64,000 bases of DNA, from contig NZ_JAPEOR010000003.1 of NCBI RefSeq assembly GCF_026341125.1, forward strand, positions 1,736,001 through 1,800,000, written 5' to 3'. The notes under the pieces are model-generated. The model was not told the origin of the DNA, searched no databases, and saw nothing but the letters and a program-made list of their open reading frames with translations. The stretch comes from Streptomyces sp. NBC_01142. Its GTDB lineage: Bacteria > Actinomycetota > Actinomycetes > Streptomycetales > Streptomycetaceae. The translations under genes were made by a program, and so were the position numbers. Positions 44,074-53,103 of the stretch are shown one piece after another; the first letter of the stretch is position 1, and each line of letters opens with the position of its first letter.

Positions 44074-45203
44074 CGGCGTGCTCGCATCCACTGGGCGAAG
44101 GCCGCCAGGCCCTTTTCAGGGTTGCGGCGGCCGATGCCGATGCGGAACCGGTCGGCGGGGGAGGCGGTGAGCTCGGAGCGGTAGATACTCGCGGGCAGCA
44201 GCAGGACACCTGCTTCCTCCACCAGACGGGTGCAGAATCCCTCCACCCCGTCGGCGCCCAGGTATCGGGGGTAGGCGACGCATCCGCCGTCCGGTGCCTG
44301 CCACTCGAAATCGTCCGCGAACTCGGCGAAGAACGTCTCGAAAGCCGGCAGGTTGGCCGTGATCAGGGCCCGGTTGCGCTCCATGATCGTCTCGCGGGCC
44401 TTCAGCGCGATGCGGGCCAGGACCTCGCTCGGCGCGGAGTTGCAGATGGTGGTGTAGTGCTTGGCCCGCTCCAGGCGCGAGCGCAGCGCGCGGTCGCGGC
44501 AGGTGATCCAGCCGATGCGCAGCCCGGGCAGCCCCAGGGACTTCGAGGTCACGTTCAATGACAGGGCGCGCTCGGACAAGTCGGCGGCTTGCGGCAGGGC
44601 GCGGGCCGGGTCGCGCTCGAGGCCGCGGTAGACCTCGTCGCTGAACAGGTGGATGCCGCGCTCGTCGCACAGGCGGGCCAGCGCGGTGAAGTCGGCGGCG
44701 CCGATGACCTTGCCGGTGGGGTTGTTGGGGAAGTTCACCGAGATCACCCGGGTGTTCGGCCGGATCGCCGCCGCCACCGTGTCGAGGTCCAGGGCCCAGT
44801 CCCGGTCCGCATCGAGGGCCACGCCGGAGACCTCGCACAGCGCCAGCGGCACGGTCTCGGCGGCCTGGTAGTTCGGGGTCACCACCACCGCGTGGTCACC
44901 CGCGCCGAGCAGGACGTTCATCGCCAGGTAGAGGGCCTCCTCGGCGCCCGCGAAGCAGATGACGTCGTCCGCGTCGGCGTGCCCGTACGTCTGGGCGATC
45001 ACCTCGCGCAGAGCCGGGTCGCCGAAGGTCTCGGTGTAGCCCAGGGACAGGTTCTCGAAGGCGTCCCTGTCCTTGTCGTCAGCCAGAGCGAGCAGCTCGC
45101 CGAGTGTCATGGTCTGGACGTCGGAGGCGGTCAGGTGGTGGCGGGCAGTGAACTCCCAGCGGGAGAAGTACGTTTCCAGACGGAAGTCGGGCAGCCGGGT
45201 CAT
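44070..45203 (-). CDS. PLP-dependent class I/II aminotransferase
   Basis: 377 residues from ATG 45203. PLP Lys221 in TSKSLGLPGLRIGW, NNPTGK and SDEVYRG motifs, Arg in RFRIGIGRR. The start (VQTMTLGELLAL, SLGYTETFGDPALREVI) recalls the capreomycidine-synthase/VioD branch of fold-type I enzymes rather than general aspartate aminotransferases, but this is a resemblance only. Middle gene of a three-gene operon; starts five bases after the regulator stop. Confidence 0.85.
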   Translation of the reverse strand: MTRLPDFRLETYFSRWEFTARHHLTASDVQTMTLGELLALADDKDRDAFENLSLGYTETFGDPALREVIAQTYGHADADDVICFAGAEEALYLAMNVLLGAGDHAVVVTPNYQAAETVPLALCEVSGVALDADRDWALDLDTVAAAIRPNTRVISVNFPNNPTGKVIGAADFTALARLCDERGIHLFSDEVYRGLERDPARALPQAADLSERALSLNVTSKSLGLPGLRIGWITCRDRALRSRLERAKHYTTICNSAPSEVLARIALKARETIMERNRALITANLPAFETFFAEFADDFEWQAPDGGCVAYPRYLGADGVEGFCTRLVEEAGVLLLPASIYRSELTASPADRFRIGIGRRNPEKGLAAFAQWMRARR

Positions 45204-45208
45204 GGTTG

Positions 45209-45853
45209 TCAGTCCTTTGCGTTCAATGCTCTGAGCTCGGCCAGCAGGCCGTAGAGGGTGGACCGGGACACCCGCAGGGCCCCGGCGACGACCGGCGCGG
45301 CGCGGCGCACCGCAAACACCCGGGCCTCATCCAGCCGGCCGAGGACGGCCAGGCGGTCCTGGCGGGTCATGCGTTCGACGGGGCGACCCGTTTCGCGGAC
45401 ATAACTGCCGACCACCTGCTGGATGCGCTCGGACCAGTCCTTTTCGAACAACGGCTCGGGGCGCTGCAGGGCCGGCGCCCCGAAGGCGGACAGGACCGCC
45501 GCGGCCTGTTCCAGCGGCGTGCGGTCGAGATTGATGCACAGCACCGCCGACGGCCGGTCCTGCGCGTCCCGCAGGACCGCGCTGACCGATGACAGACGAC
45601 GGCCGTCCGCGAGGAGTTTCTCGTACGGCCCGTACACGTCCTGCGCCGACGGGTCGAGCTCGTCCAGTTCACCGAGTAGCGAAGGATCCCCCGGGCCCCG
45701 GGAGGCCATCGGATTCCAGATCTCCAGGACCCGGTCGGTGTCCGGATCATGCAGGACCACCTCGGCGTACGGACCGAGCAACAGCGCGACGGCCTGACAC
45801 ACCGGCGCCCACATCCGCACACGAGGGTCCCTGTCCTCTTCCGTTTTCCCCAT
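45209..45853 (-). CDS. YheO/DauR-type transcriptional regulator
   Basis: 214 residues from ATG 45853. N-terminal PAS-like YheO domain (about 12-120: QAVALLLGPYAEVVLHDPDT, GPYEKLLADGRRLSSVSAVLRD, VLCINLD) and C-terminal HTH_22 domain (APVVAGALRVSRSTLYGLLAEL). DauR, the best-known member, represses D-arginine catabolism. Here it heads an operon with an aminotransferase and an ornithine-cyclodeaminase-like enzyme, and two palindromes lie directly in front of its own start, so autoregulation by an amino-acid-like ligand is the simplest model. Confidence 0.85.
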   Translation of the reverse strand: MGKTEEDRDPRVRMWAPVCQAVALLLGPYAEVVLHDPDTDRVLEIWNPMASRGPGDPSLLGELDELDPSAQDVYGPYEKLLADGRRLSSVSAVLRDAQDRPSAVLCINLDRTPLEQAAAVLSAFGAPALQRPEPLFEKDWSERIQQVVGSYVRETGRPVERMTRQDRLAVLGRLDEARVFAVRRAAPVVAGALRVSRSTLYGLLAELRALNAKD

Positions 45854-45855
45854 GC

Positions 45856-45890
45856 CTGGACTTTAAGTCCAGCCTGGACAAAAAGTCCAG
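45856..45890. promoter_or_regulatory. Twin palindromic operator of the YheO-like operon
   Basis: CTGGACTTTAAGTCCAG (45856-45872) and CTGGACAAAAAGTCCAG (45874-45890), separated by one base, immediately upstream of the ATG at 45853. Site centres are 18 bp apart. A run of nine G follows. Confidence 0.75.
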
Positions 45891-46009
45891 GGGGGGGGTG
45901 TGGGCGGCGACGGGATACTCCCGCCCCCTGGGAGCCACCGGCATACCGAGCCGGAACGCCGGCCGGGCACCGGGCCGCCCGGCCAAAACCTCTCCGCAAC
46001 CCCGACCCC

Positions 46010-46382
46010 CAGCCCCCGCAGCAACAGCGTGCATCCGGCACGAGGGCTGCCAGCCCCGTGACCTGCTCAGCAACATCACCACCGCACAAGCCCTCGCCGG
46101 CGCACGTGAACCGGCAAACCAGCACCTCGATCACGACCGCCGGGACACCACCGGCCGACGCGTCGGCAAGCCGTCACACATGCCCCCAGTACCCCCCCGA
46201 CCGACGGGAGTCCCGCAGCCAGGACAGCACACCGGCGAAGTACCGCACCGAACCCGGAACTTGAGCACACCCCCAGACCACTCGGCCGACTCCACCACCA
46301 CATTCGGCAGATGCGGCAGCACCCGCCCCAACCCCCAGAACCACACACCCCAAGCACGCCCAGTCCAGCAAGGCCGCCTCAC
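46010..46382 (-). pseudogene. ISL3-family transposase, decayed N-terminus
   Basis: Minus strand reads LPHLPNVVVESAEWSGG and CPGCGTPVGR (the zf-ISL3 zinc pair), then after a frame change VIEVLVCRFTC and GGDVAEQVTGL. This is the first 120 codons of an ISL3-family transposase with at least one frameshift; the DDE core is absent. Confidence 0.65.
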
Positions 46383-46492
46383 AAGACCAGCGCCAGACCC
46401 CGTTCACGTCCACCCCGGCTGGGCGGGCCGATCAGGATGGACCAGCCCGCCGCCGCGCGGAGCGAAGACGCGAAGTGTCCTCACCCGCGTTC

Positions 46493-47209
46493 TCAGGTCC
46501 CTGGTCCTCCGCTACGGCGCCCGCGATGCGCCAGCCAGGCGGCACTACTGCCGAACCCCAGCGCCGCCACGGCCGAAGCTGCCACGGCGGCCCCGGGGAG
46601 GTGGTGCTGGAACGACGGTTGGTCCGGGCGCGTGGTCCGGCCCTCGCCCCCCAGGCTGCCCCGGTCGTTCGGGAGCATCGGGTCACCGGTACCAGCTGCG
46701 CCGCCCGAACCCTCTCCTTCGCCGGTGGAGCTGTCGTCCTGCGAACCCTCTCCTTCGCCGGTGGAGCTGTCGTCGTTCATGGATCCGCTACTGCCGCTGG
46801 ATCCGCTGCCGGTGGACCCCCCGCCGGCCGTTTCGTCGTCCTTCGTGTCTTTGCCATCGTTCTCTGCGCCAGGGACGCCGCCGGGACCGACATGAACCGG
46901 CTCGGGATCCCGTCCTGCCGTGACGCCGCCGGGGCCGGCATGGACCGGCTTGGCATCCGAGCCTGCGGGCGGGTGGTGCCGGGAAGGGGCCGGCTTGTCC
47001 CGGTGGTCACGGCTACCCGAGCCGGAAGGGGCCGGCTTGTCCCGGTGGTCACGGTCCCCGGTCACCAGGGTGGTGACCACCGGCCCGGTGGATGGGGCAT
47101 GGACGCGCCCGGCGGGCAGCGCCTGGGCCGACGCTGCAGGGGCAGTCAGCGGCAGAAACGCCACTGCCCCGGCCACCGCGGCGATGACATGCGCATGGTG
47201 CCGACGCAT
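46493..47209 (-). CDS. Secreted or surface repeat protein with C-terminal anchor helix
   Basis: 238 residues from ATG 47209, with AAGGAG six bases upstream. Signal peptide (VIAAVAGAVAFLPLTAPAASA). The mature part is low complexity, with three duplicated motifs: DHRDKPAPS (two), a P-V-H-x-GPGGV unit (two) and DDSSTGEGEGS (two). It ends with a hydrophobic helix (AVAASAVAALGFGSSAAW) and RGRRSGG, a membrane or sortase-like anchor, though no LPxTG is visible. Role unknown; probably spans the wall. Confidence 0.7.
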   Translation of the reverse strand: MRRHHAHVIAAVAGAVAFLPLTAPAASAQALPAGRVHAPSTGPVVTTLVTGDRDHRDKPAPSGSGSRDHRDKPAPSRHHPPAGSDAKPVHAGPGGVTAGRDPEPVHVGPGGVPGAENDGKDTKDDETAGGGSTGSGSSGSSGSMNDDSSTGEGEGSQDDSSTGEGEGSGGAAGTGDPMLPNDRGSLGGEGRTTRPDQPSFQHHLPGAAVAASAVAALGFGSSAAWLAHRGRRSGGPGT

Positions 47210-47892
47210 TCTGCACTCCTTCATTCAGGCGGGGCCTGGTGCCCCGCTCAAATACAGGAGTCCCGACCGAGCCGGACACCAACAATTTTCCGCGACTGTT
47301 TTCCCCCGGCATGACGAATCCCTACTGAGAGATGACACAAACAGTGGTCCGGACACGACGCCGCACAGGGCATCGGGCAGGGCCGAGCGGACTCGCGAAG
47401 ATCACACATGGATGCCGATATACGAAGTCCGCTTCATCGCCTGGACGCTCCGCCGTACTTACTTTGAAATCCACCCTGACCAGACCACGGTGAAACCTTC
47501 AGCATTTCAACAACCCGGCCCGGATCTCCCCCCGGCCATGACAATTTTCAGCGATCCGCACATGCAATGTCTGCATGTTGATCCTTCGTCAGACCGCCGC
47601 TGAGCGCTCCCGCACCCTGCCGGAACGCGGCAGGGATCCGCGTAGTCATCAAATTCCTGTTCCCGGACGAACACTGACGGCACAGGCGAACCGTGGCGCG
47701 GTCCAGGATGCCCGGACCCACAGTCCGGCATCCGGCTCGACCAACCGCGGACACCTACACCGGCCGTCCACATCGGTCAAGTGACGGACCTTCGTGGCTA
47801 GAGGCGAACTCGATTACCCGGAAAGCCTTGACGACACAAGGGATGGAACCACTGCCGGCCCGCCCCCGGATGCCGAGATGCACAGGTGAGCC
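47210..47892. other. 683-base gap upstream of the ECF sigma gene
   Basis: Promoters of two divergent genes must lie here. A 64-codon frame at 47412-47603 (MPIYEVRFIAWTLRR...) has no ribosome site or known relatives and I do not call it. Confidence 0.35.
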
Positions 47893-49347
47893 ATGAAGCC
47901 TACCGTCGAAAACATGGACGACCGCGGAATGGTGTCCGCCATGCGGTCTGCCGATCCCAGAGGCCTCGCAGCGGCCTACGACACTTACGCCAGTCGGCTC
48001 TACGGCTACTGCCGCACAATTCTCCACAATGGTGACGCAGCCTCTGATGCCCTGCAGGACACCTTCGTCCTCGCCAATGAGCGCATCAGCCAGCTGCGGG
48101 ACCCCGACCGTCTGCGCCCCTGGCTCTATTCGATCGCCCGGAACGAATGCCTGCATCAGCTGCGCAGCATGCGCCGTACCACTGGGCTCGACGACGCCGG
48201 CGAAGTACGCGACGAAACGGTCGACCTCGATGCCGGCCTGCATACCGACGAGTTGAGGTCCCTGGTCTGGGACGCTCTCGAAGGACTCAACCCACGCGAT
48301 CGCGAAGTGCTGGAACTCTCCCTGCGACAAGACCTGGAAGGCGCCGATCTCGCATCGGTGCTGGGACTGTCGCTCAACCACACCCACGCGCTGCTGTCCC
48401 GGGCACGGCAACAGCTCGAGAACTCCGTGGCCGCGCTGATCCTGGCGCGCAACGAGCGGCAGGACTGCACCGAGCTGGCCGAGATACTCGAAGACTTCGA
48501 CGGCACAATGACCGTGCTGCTGCGCAAACGCATCAACCGGCACATCGGTCGATGCGAAATGTGCGGTGACCGAAAGCGCCGCGAGGTCCGTGCCTCCGCA
48601 CTGCTCAGCCTGCTCCCGGTCCCCGTCCTGCCCTCGGAACTCCGCGAACCGGTGCTCCACGCCGTCTTCGAACCGGCGGGGAACGAGCACCGACAGGAGG
48701 TGACCGAGCGGGCGACCCGGTTCGACGACAACGGCTGGCCGATGCCCCGCGACGTGTGGTCGCGCCGCATGACCCCCTCACCGGGCAAGACGGTGGCGGC
48801 CGGCGCCGTGGGGGCAGGAGTCCTGATCGCCGCTTCCTGGCTGTGGGTGGCAGCGGGCGAAGGGCCGGGGGACCAGGAGCACCCCACCCCCGGCACCACC
48901 GTGGTGACCCCCGGCGGCACAGTGCCACCAGGCGTCACGCTGAAACCGGGAGACCTCGTCGGCGACAGAACTCTGGGCCCGCACGAGACACTGCGACCGG
49001 GCGAGACCCTGGGACCCCCCGGCGGCCCCAAGCCGCCACCGTCCGGCCCGCCGAAGTACGCCCCCGACACACCTGCACCGGGCGTCACGCCTCCGCCCCC
49101 GCGGCAGCCGGACACACCGCCACCCGCAGTGCCACCACCTCCGGTGGACACCTCTCCGCCAGACCCGGACGTTCCCGTAGTGCCACCACCTCCGGTGGAT
49201 ACCTCTCCGTCAGACCCGGTTGTTCCCGATGTGCCGCCAGACCCGGACGTTCCGCCGGTTGTTCCCGATGTGCCACCAGACCCGGTGGATACCTCTCCGT
49301 CAGACCCGGTTGTTCCCGATGCGCCGCCAGACGAGCAAATCGATTGA
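47893..49347 (+). CDS. ECF sigma factor fused to a membrane-anchored proline-rich tail
   Basis: 484 residues from ATG 47893. Sigma-2 region (about 25-95: YASRLYGYCRTILHNGDAASDALQDTF, WLYSIARNECLHQLR) and sigma-4 region (about 125-185: LNPRDREVLELSLRQDLEGADLASVLGLS). Then a zinc anti-sigma-like H217-x3-C221-x2-C224, a single transmembrane helix near 299-318 and an extracellular-type tail of 165 residues rich in Pro, Asp and Val with a repeated P-V-D-T-S-P-S-D-P unit. A sigma factor tethered through its own C-terminus is known in some ECF groups; release would need proteolysis or a cytosolic switch. Confidence 0.85.
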   Translation: MKPTVENMDDRGMVSAMRSADPRGLAAAYDTYASRLYGYCRTILHNGDAASDALQDTFVLANERISQLRDPDRLRPWLYSIARNECLHQLRSMRRTTGLDDAGEVRDETVDLDAGLHTDELRSLVWDALEGLNPRDREVLELSLRQDLEGADLASVLGLSLNHTHALLSRARQQLENSVAALILARNERQDCTELAEILEDFDGTMTVLLRKRINRHIGRCEMCGDRKRREVRASALLSLLPVPVLPSELREPVLHAVFEPAGNEHRQEVTERATRFDDNGWPMPRDVWSRRMTPSPGKTVAAGAVGAGVLIAASWLWVAAGEGPGDQEHPTPGTTVVTPGGTVPPGVTLKPGDLVGDRTLGPHETLRPGETLGPPGGPKPPPSGPPKYAPDTPAPGVTPPPPRQPDTPPPAVPPPPVDTSPPDPDVPVVPPPPVDTSPSDPVVPDVPPDPDVPPVVPDVPPDPVDTSPSDPVVPDAPPDEQID

Positions 49348-49522
49348 GCGTGAGGTCACGGCGAGTTCGGTGACGTCCGCGTACGTGTAACCGTCGTCCA
49401 CAGGCGGCCGAACGGGGCAACGCGCGGGGAAGAAACACCCGGAAATCTGCTGGCATCGAGGGCGGTCGAGGCTCCTGCCTGTGAGCGGGACACCAGGTTC
49501 CGCCTGACAAGGGACACGTGAC

Positions 49523-49750
49523 ATGCACGATGCACCTTCCCCTGTGCCGAAGCCATCGCACCCTGCATTGTCTCCGCGGGAACAGCAGGTCCTGCGGCAC
49601 ATCGCAGAGGGACGTACCTACGCCGGGACAGCCCGCCGTATCGGCATCTCGGTGCACACCGTTGACGGCTACCTTCGCAGGATCCGGGCCAAATTCGACG
49701 TCCACACCCAGGCAGAACTCATCCGGCTGGCTCTGGCGTTCGAGCTGTAG
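49523..49750 (+). CDS. Single-domain LuxR-type DNA-binding protein
   Basis: 75 residues from ATG 49523. Almost entirely a LuxR C-terminal helix-turn-helix: LSPREQQVLRHIAEGRTYAGTARRIGISVHTVDGYL and RIRAKFDVHTQAELIRLAL. No receiver or sensory domain. Same strand as the sigma gene, 175 bases downstream. Confidence 0.8.
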   Translation: MHDAPSPVPKPSHPALSPREQQVLRHIAEGRTYAGTARRIGISVHTVDGYLRRIRAKFDVHTQAELIRLALAFEL

Positions 49751-49813
49751 CGGCGGCCTTGCGACCCAGGGGCCTCATAGCCCCTGGGCCGACCCAACCG
49801 GACGGCTGCGACA

Positions 49814-50227
49814 TCAACGTCCGGGGCAAGCGGTCAGAAGTCCATCGGGCGACCGGCGTGACCTGCGAACCTCACGGGTGTACGCGAAGAACATCGCGAA
49901 GCCGCTGAGTATGCCCTCCGTCACCACATGATCCGGACCCAAGGCGGCCCCGGCGAGGTGGAGCGCCATACGCAAGAGCGCCGCGGCCCTGGCACGCCGG
50001 CCCCGGGCCCGCAGCGGCGCCGCCGAACGCAGGAACCCGCCCGGATGCCGCCGAGCCGTCTCGCGCAAGGTGAGAAACGCCTGCACGCCCGCCACGATCA
50101 TGATGACCGCAACGCTGTGCGATGCCGTGGCGGTGAAGTCTGCGGCGGTCCAGGCGGCCTCGACGGCGACACTGCGCAAGGAGGCCGAGACGAGGCGGGA
50201 GCTTCGGGTCGTCCGCGGTGTCATCAT
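49814..50227 (-). CDS. Small hypothetical protein, weak membrane segments
   Basis: 137 residues from ATG 50227, with GGAGG eight bases upstream. Contains a hydrophobic stretch (SHSVAVIMIVAGVQAFL) and an Ala/Arg-rich middle. Relatives not recognised. Convergent with the LuxR-type gene. Confidence 0.45.
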   Translation of the reverse strand: MMTPRTTRSSRLVSASLRSVAVEAAWTAADFTATASHSVAVIMIVAGVQAFLTLRETARRHPGGFLRSAAPLRARGRRARAAALLRMALHLAGAALGPDHVVTEGILSGFAMFFAYTREVRRSRRSPDGLLTACPGR

Positions 50228-50464
50228 CGAGACCACCTCCTGCGCTCCGGCGGGGCCTTTCGTCCCGCTACACAGGTGAGAGCCGGGGCAGGCAGGAAGA
50301 CCAACACAAAATGCCGGGGAATCTCCGCCGCTCGTCGCCGGCAGGGACACCAGCAGCGGCACGGGCGGCCCGCTCATCCCCCCGACCGGCGACAGCCCGC
50401 AGGTGGCCGGTGGCACGGCCGTTCACCCAGCGGCTCCGGACGGCGACCCCCGGCCGCCACACGC

Positions 50465-50929
50465 TCAACAGGGCCGGATGTTCGTGACACGGAGGCCTAC
50501 GCGGACGCGGCGGCCCTCGTCGCTGTCGTGGATCTCGGTCCAGAGCGCGAGGAACTCGACGATTCCCGTGCCGCGGCCATGCTCATCGGGGGCGATATCG
50601 GCCCGCGGGGCCTGCTTCGCGACCGCAGGGCCCGAGTCGGCGACGGCAATGAGCAGCATGTCTTCGTCGAGGACCAGGAGGAGGGTCATGTCGGCATGGC
50701 CGTGCTGGACGGCGTTCGCCACCAGCTCGTCCACGACGAGCATGGCCGAGTCCCGCTCGTCCTCGGCGACCCCCCACCGGACGAGCAGATCGTCGGTGAA
50801 GTGGCGGGAGACGGGAACGGACACCTCCTGCGAGGGGAGGGTGAGGACAGCCTGCCGGGCGGTGTGCCGGAGGGAAGCTGACGTCGGCACCCGACGGGTC
50901 AGAGTGTCCGACGGTCCGGAGAGGAGCAT
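50465..50929 (-). CDS. Anti-sigma-type ATP-binding protein (HATPase_c, SpoIIAB-like)
   Basis: 154 residues from ATG 50929, with AAGGGGG upstream. GHKL ATPase motifs: N box DELVANAVQHG, G1 box VADSGPA and G2 region HGRGTGIVEFLAL. This is the short serine-kinase/anti-sigma form so common in Streptomyces. A sigma-B-type or anti-anti-sigma partner is not next to it; the ECF sigma gene is 1.1 kb away and is not the usual target of this class. Confidence 0.82.
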   Translation of the reverse strand: MLLSGPSDTLTRRVPTSASLRHTARQAVLTLPSQEVSVPVSRHFTDDLLVRWGVAEDERDSAMLVVDELVANAVQHGHADMTLLLVLDEDMLLIAVADSGPAVAKQAPRADIAPDEHGRGTGIVEFLALWTEIHDSDEGRRVRVGLRVTNIRPC

Positions 50930-51182
50930 CGTCGCCCCCTTTCGGAAAGGGATGTGACCGGCGGGCGGCCCCGATGGAAAACGCCCGTGCCGGTGCTGTC
51001 CGACACTGGTGTGAGCCGCGGACGGCACCAGGACCAACACTTTTCGGAAGGCTGCGTTCAGAACTTCTCCCGGACTCCCGGAGAGGCTCTGAACGCACAC
51101 GCGAAAGCACCTCCGGCCGGACGGGAACGAGAACCTCGGTGATCTTCGTTCCCTCCGGGCGAAGGCGCATCCCGCTGGGCGG

Positions 51183-51905
51183 TCAGACCCTTGACAGCGA
51201 GTTCTGCGAGGTCAGGGAGTATCCCAGGGCCTTCTCGATTTCCCGGAGGGCCTTGAGAGACCCGCAAGCAATCTTGGCCTCATTGCTCAGGCCTCCGATC
51301 GCACACGTCCCCTTGATGGCCGAATCCACGGCCTGAGTGCTGAAGTCATAGGTGTACCAGCGCAGGTTGACCCCCACCGGACGCCAAGCATTGACGAGGT
51401 AGTCCTTCACCACGCTGTTGAACAGCATCGCGCTGTTCACCGGCGACGAACCGACCCTCGTTCCGGCCGCACCACCACGCACCTTCCACTGGCACTTCGG
51501 CGCCTTCGACCAGCCCAGGTTAATGCCCCAACTCCGCTTCTCGTAGGTCACGTAGCGCTTGATCGAAGCGTTGTAGAGAGCGAGCGACTGGTCAAAACGG
51601 ATCGGACCGGAGGTCCCCTCCGCACCGCACTTCACGAACTTCCACTCCCGCTTGACAGAAGCGCTCCACTTGAGATTGATGCCCGAATCACGATGTGCGT
51701 AGTAGAGGTAGTCCTTCTCACGCTGGTTGTAGAGCGCCAGCATTTCATCGGTCTTGGCTACGCCGCCGGAGAACTGCAGCGACCACTGCTTGGGCGGCGA
51801 GTGGTGTGCGTGCGCCGCGGGGGCATGAACCTGGGATATCGCCGTCGCGGCCATAAGTGTCGCCAGGACACTGACGAGGGTGCGACGTGACAGGGCTGTA
51901 GACAT
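51183..51905 (-). CDS. Secreted protein with three internal repeats
   Basis: 240 residues from ATG 51905. Signal peptide (SRRTLVSVLATLMAATAISQVHAPAAHA). Then three repeats of about 45-50 residues, each L-A-L-Y-N-x(4-5)-K-x-Y-x(6-8)-GINLxW: LALYNQREKDYLYY/GINLKW, LALYNASIKRYVTY/GINLGW, MLFNSVVKDYLVN/GVNLRW. Three such repeats suit a beta-trefoil, the fold of lectins and fascin-like proteins. The last 45 residues are helical with a cysteine pair. Ligand unknown; could bind carbohydrate. Confidence 0.7.
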   Translation of the reverse strand: MSTALSRRTLVSVLATLMAATAISQVHAPAAHAHHSPPKQWSLQFSGGVAKTDEMLALYNQREKDYLYYAHRDSGINLKWSASVKREWKFVKCGAEGTSGPIRFDQSLALYNASIKRYVTYEKRSWGINLGWSKAPKCQWKVRGGAAGTRVGSSPVNSAMLFNSVVKDYLVNAWRPVGVNLRWYTYDFSTQAVDSAIKGTCAIGGLSNEAKIACGSLKALREIEKALGYSLTSQNSLSRV

Positions 51906-52558
51906 CTGAAACTCCCCACAATTACCGATCGCCTGGTACGGATTGACTCGATAATGCGTGAACAGAACAAGCCAGGGAACTCACGAAATATCGGGTCTTG
52001 ACAAGCGTGCACATCCCAGGGAGGGCAACGCCCGGCTCGCGCCATCGGCAGCCGAGCCGGCCAACGGGCTACGCCCGCGGCGGAACGGTCTGCCGGCGCG
52101 TCCGCGGCGAGCAGCCGATTCAGTGGAACTCCTCGCGAGGCCGTGACCCTCTCTTACCGGCCTCCCGGCACCTCCTCCGACCGATGTAGGCCGTGAACTG
52201 CCCTCGCTGACAGCCGAGTTGCTCCGACCCGCCACCTGGACGGCCTTCGACGCCGACCAGCACGACACCGCTCAGCCGGTGTCGAAGTGCTGTCCCTACG
52301 TACAGAGCCAGCCCGCAGGCCCGGGTGTCCGGGGGACGGCGGTTCCACCGTGCGGTCGGCGACATAGCACCGTGGCAAGGACTGGGCAGGTTTTTGGAAC
52401 GTTTGGACGAGGCGGCCGTGCCCCATCGATGCGGCCACTCCGCCGGACTCCGCTCGCACAGGTCCATGGGGCTGGGAAAGACCAACTTGCCGGTCAGGCC
52501 TCACCGAATGCTTCAGGATGGGTATCGCCTTGTCAGGCTGAGCATGCGGGTGGTTGGG
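51906..52558. other. 653-base gap
   Basis: Holds the promoter of the secreted protein and leader of the Trypco1-like gene. No other gene or repeat supported. Confidence 0.35.
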
Positions 52559-52861
52559 ATGGCAGAACTGGTCGTGATGACTGTTGCCGACGGCGAAGGC
52601 AGCGCTGTCTTCGAAGTCGAGACCGGCCTGGCCGGGTCGGATCTCGAACTGGCTGCTGACGACGGTGTGGTGAGACGCGCTGAGACCTCGCTCCGCGAGG
52701 CCCTGGCGCGCGTCCGCCCTGCTCTGGTGCAAGTTTCGGAGACCGTCAAAGCACTGCAACCGGATGAGGCGGAGATCCAGTTCGGCCTCGAGATCATCAG
52801 CGACCTCGGCTCGGACTGCCGCAAGTACGAGCACGTGCGACACATCGGCATCCTCGGCTGA
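52559..52861 (+). CDS. Trypco1-like (trypsin co-occurring domain 1) protein, C-terminus probably altered
   Basis: 100 residues from ATG 52559. MAELVVMTVADGEGSAVFEVE, ETSLREALARVRPALVQVSETVKAL and EAEIQFGLEI follow the pattern of the Trypco1 domain, a small beta-helix protein found beside trypsin-like proteases and conflict systems in actinobacteria. The expected closing strand after FGLEI is replaced by an unlike tail, suggesting a late frameshift. No trypsin or effector gene is adjacent, so it is an orphan here. Confidence 0.6.
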   Translation: MAELVVMTVADGEGSAVFEVETGLAGSDLELAADDGVVRRAETSLREALARVRPALVQVSETVKALQPDEAEIQFGLEIISDLGSDCRKYEHVRHIGILG

Positions 52862-53057
52862 CCCCAGACGCCCCCGCAGTACCCCGCTGCCGGCATCGCG
52901 CACCACCACGAAGGGAGCACCCGGTGCACCGGGTATCCACCGGCACCCCGCCGTCCGACGTTGCGGCGGTGGAGGAACCCCCGGGTCGCCCGTTATTCGC
53001 AACGGGGTGGGCTGCCCGCGGCGCTCGACGCCTGGGATCCGTCGAGCGCAGCGCTTC

Positions 53058-53103
53058 CTATAGACCCCTGCACAGCGCCCTGTGGGTGTTCTATAGTGGC
53101 GCT
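53058..53103 (+). promoter_or_regulatory. Leaderless promoter and dyad of the antitoxin-toxin operon
   Basis: CTATAG occurs at 53058-53063 and 53091-53096 inside a long imperfect inverted repeat (AGCGC...ATAG...ACCC and complement). The second is a good -10 hexamer (TATAGT) seven bases before the ATG at 53104, so the mRNA is probably leaderless and repressed by the antitoxin. Confidence 0.5.

Noticed and set aside
47412..47603. 64-codon frame between the surface protein and ECF sigma genes
   Set aside because: No ribosome site, no known relatives; left as intergenic.
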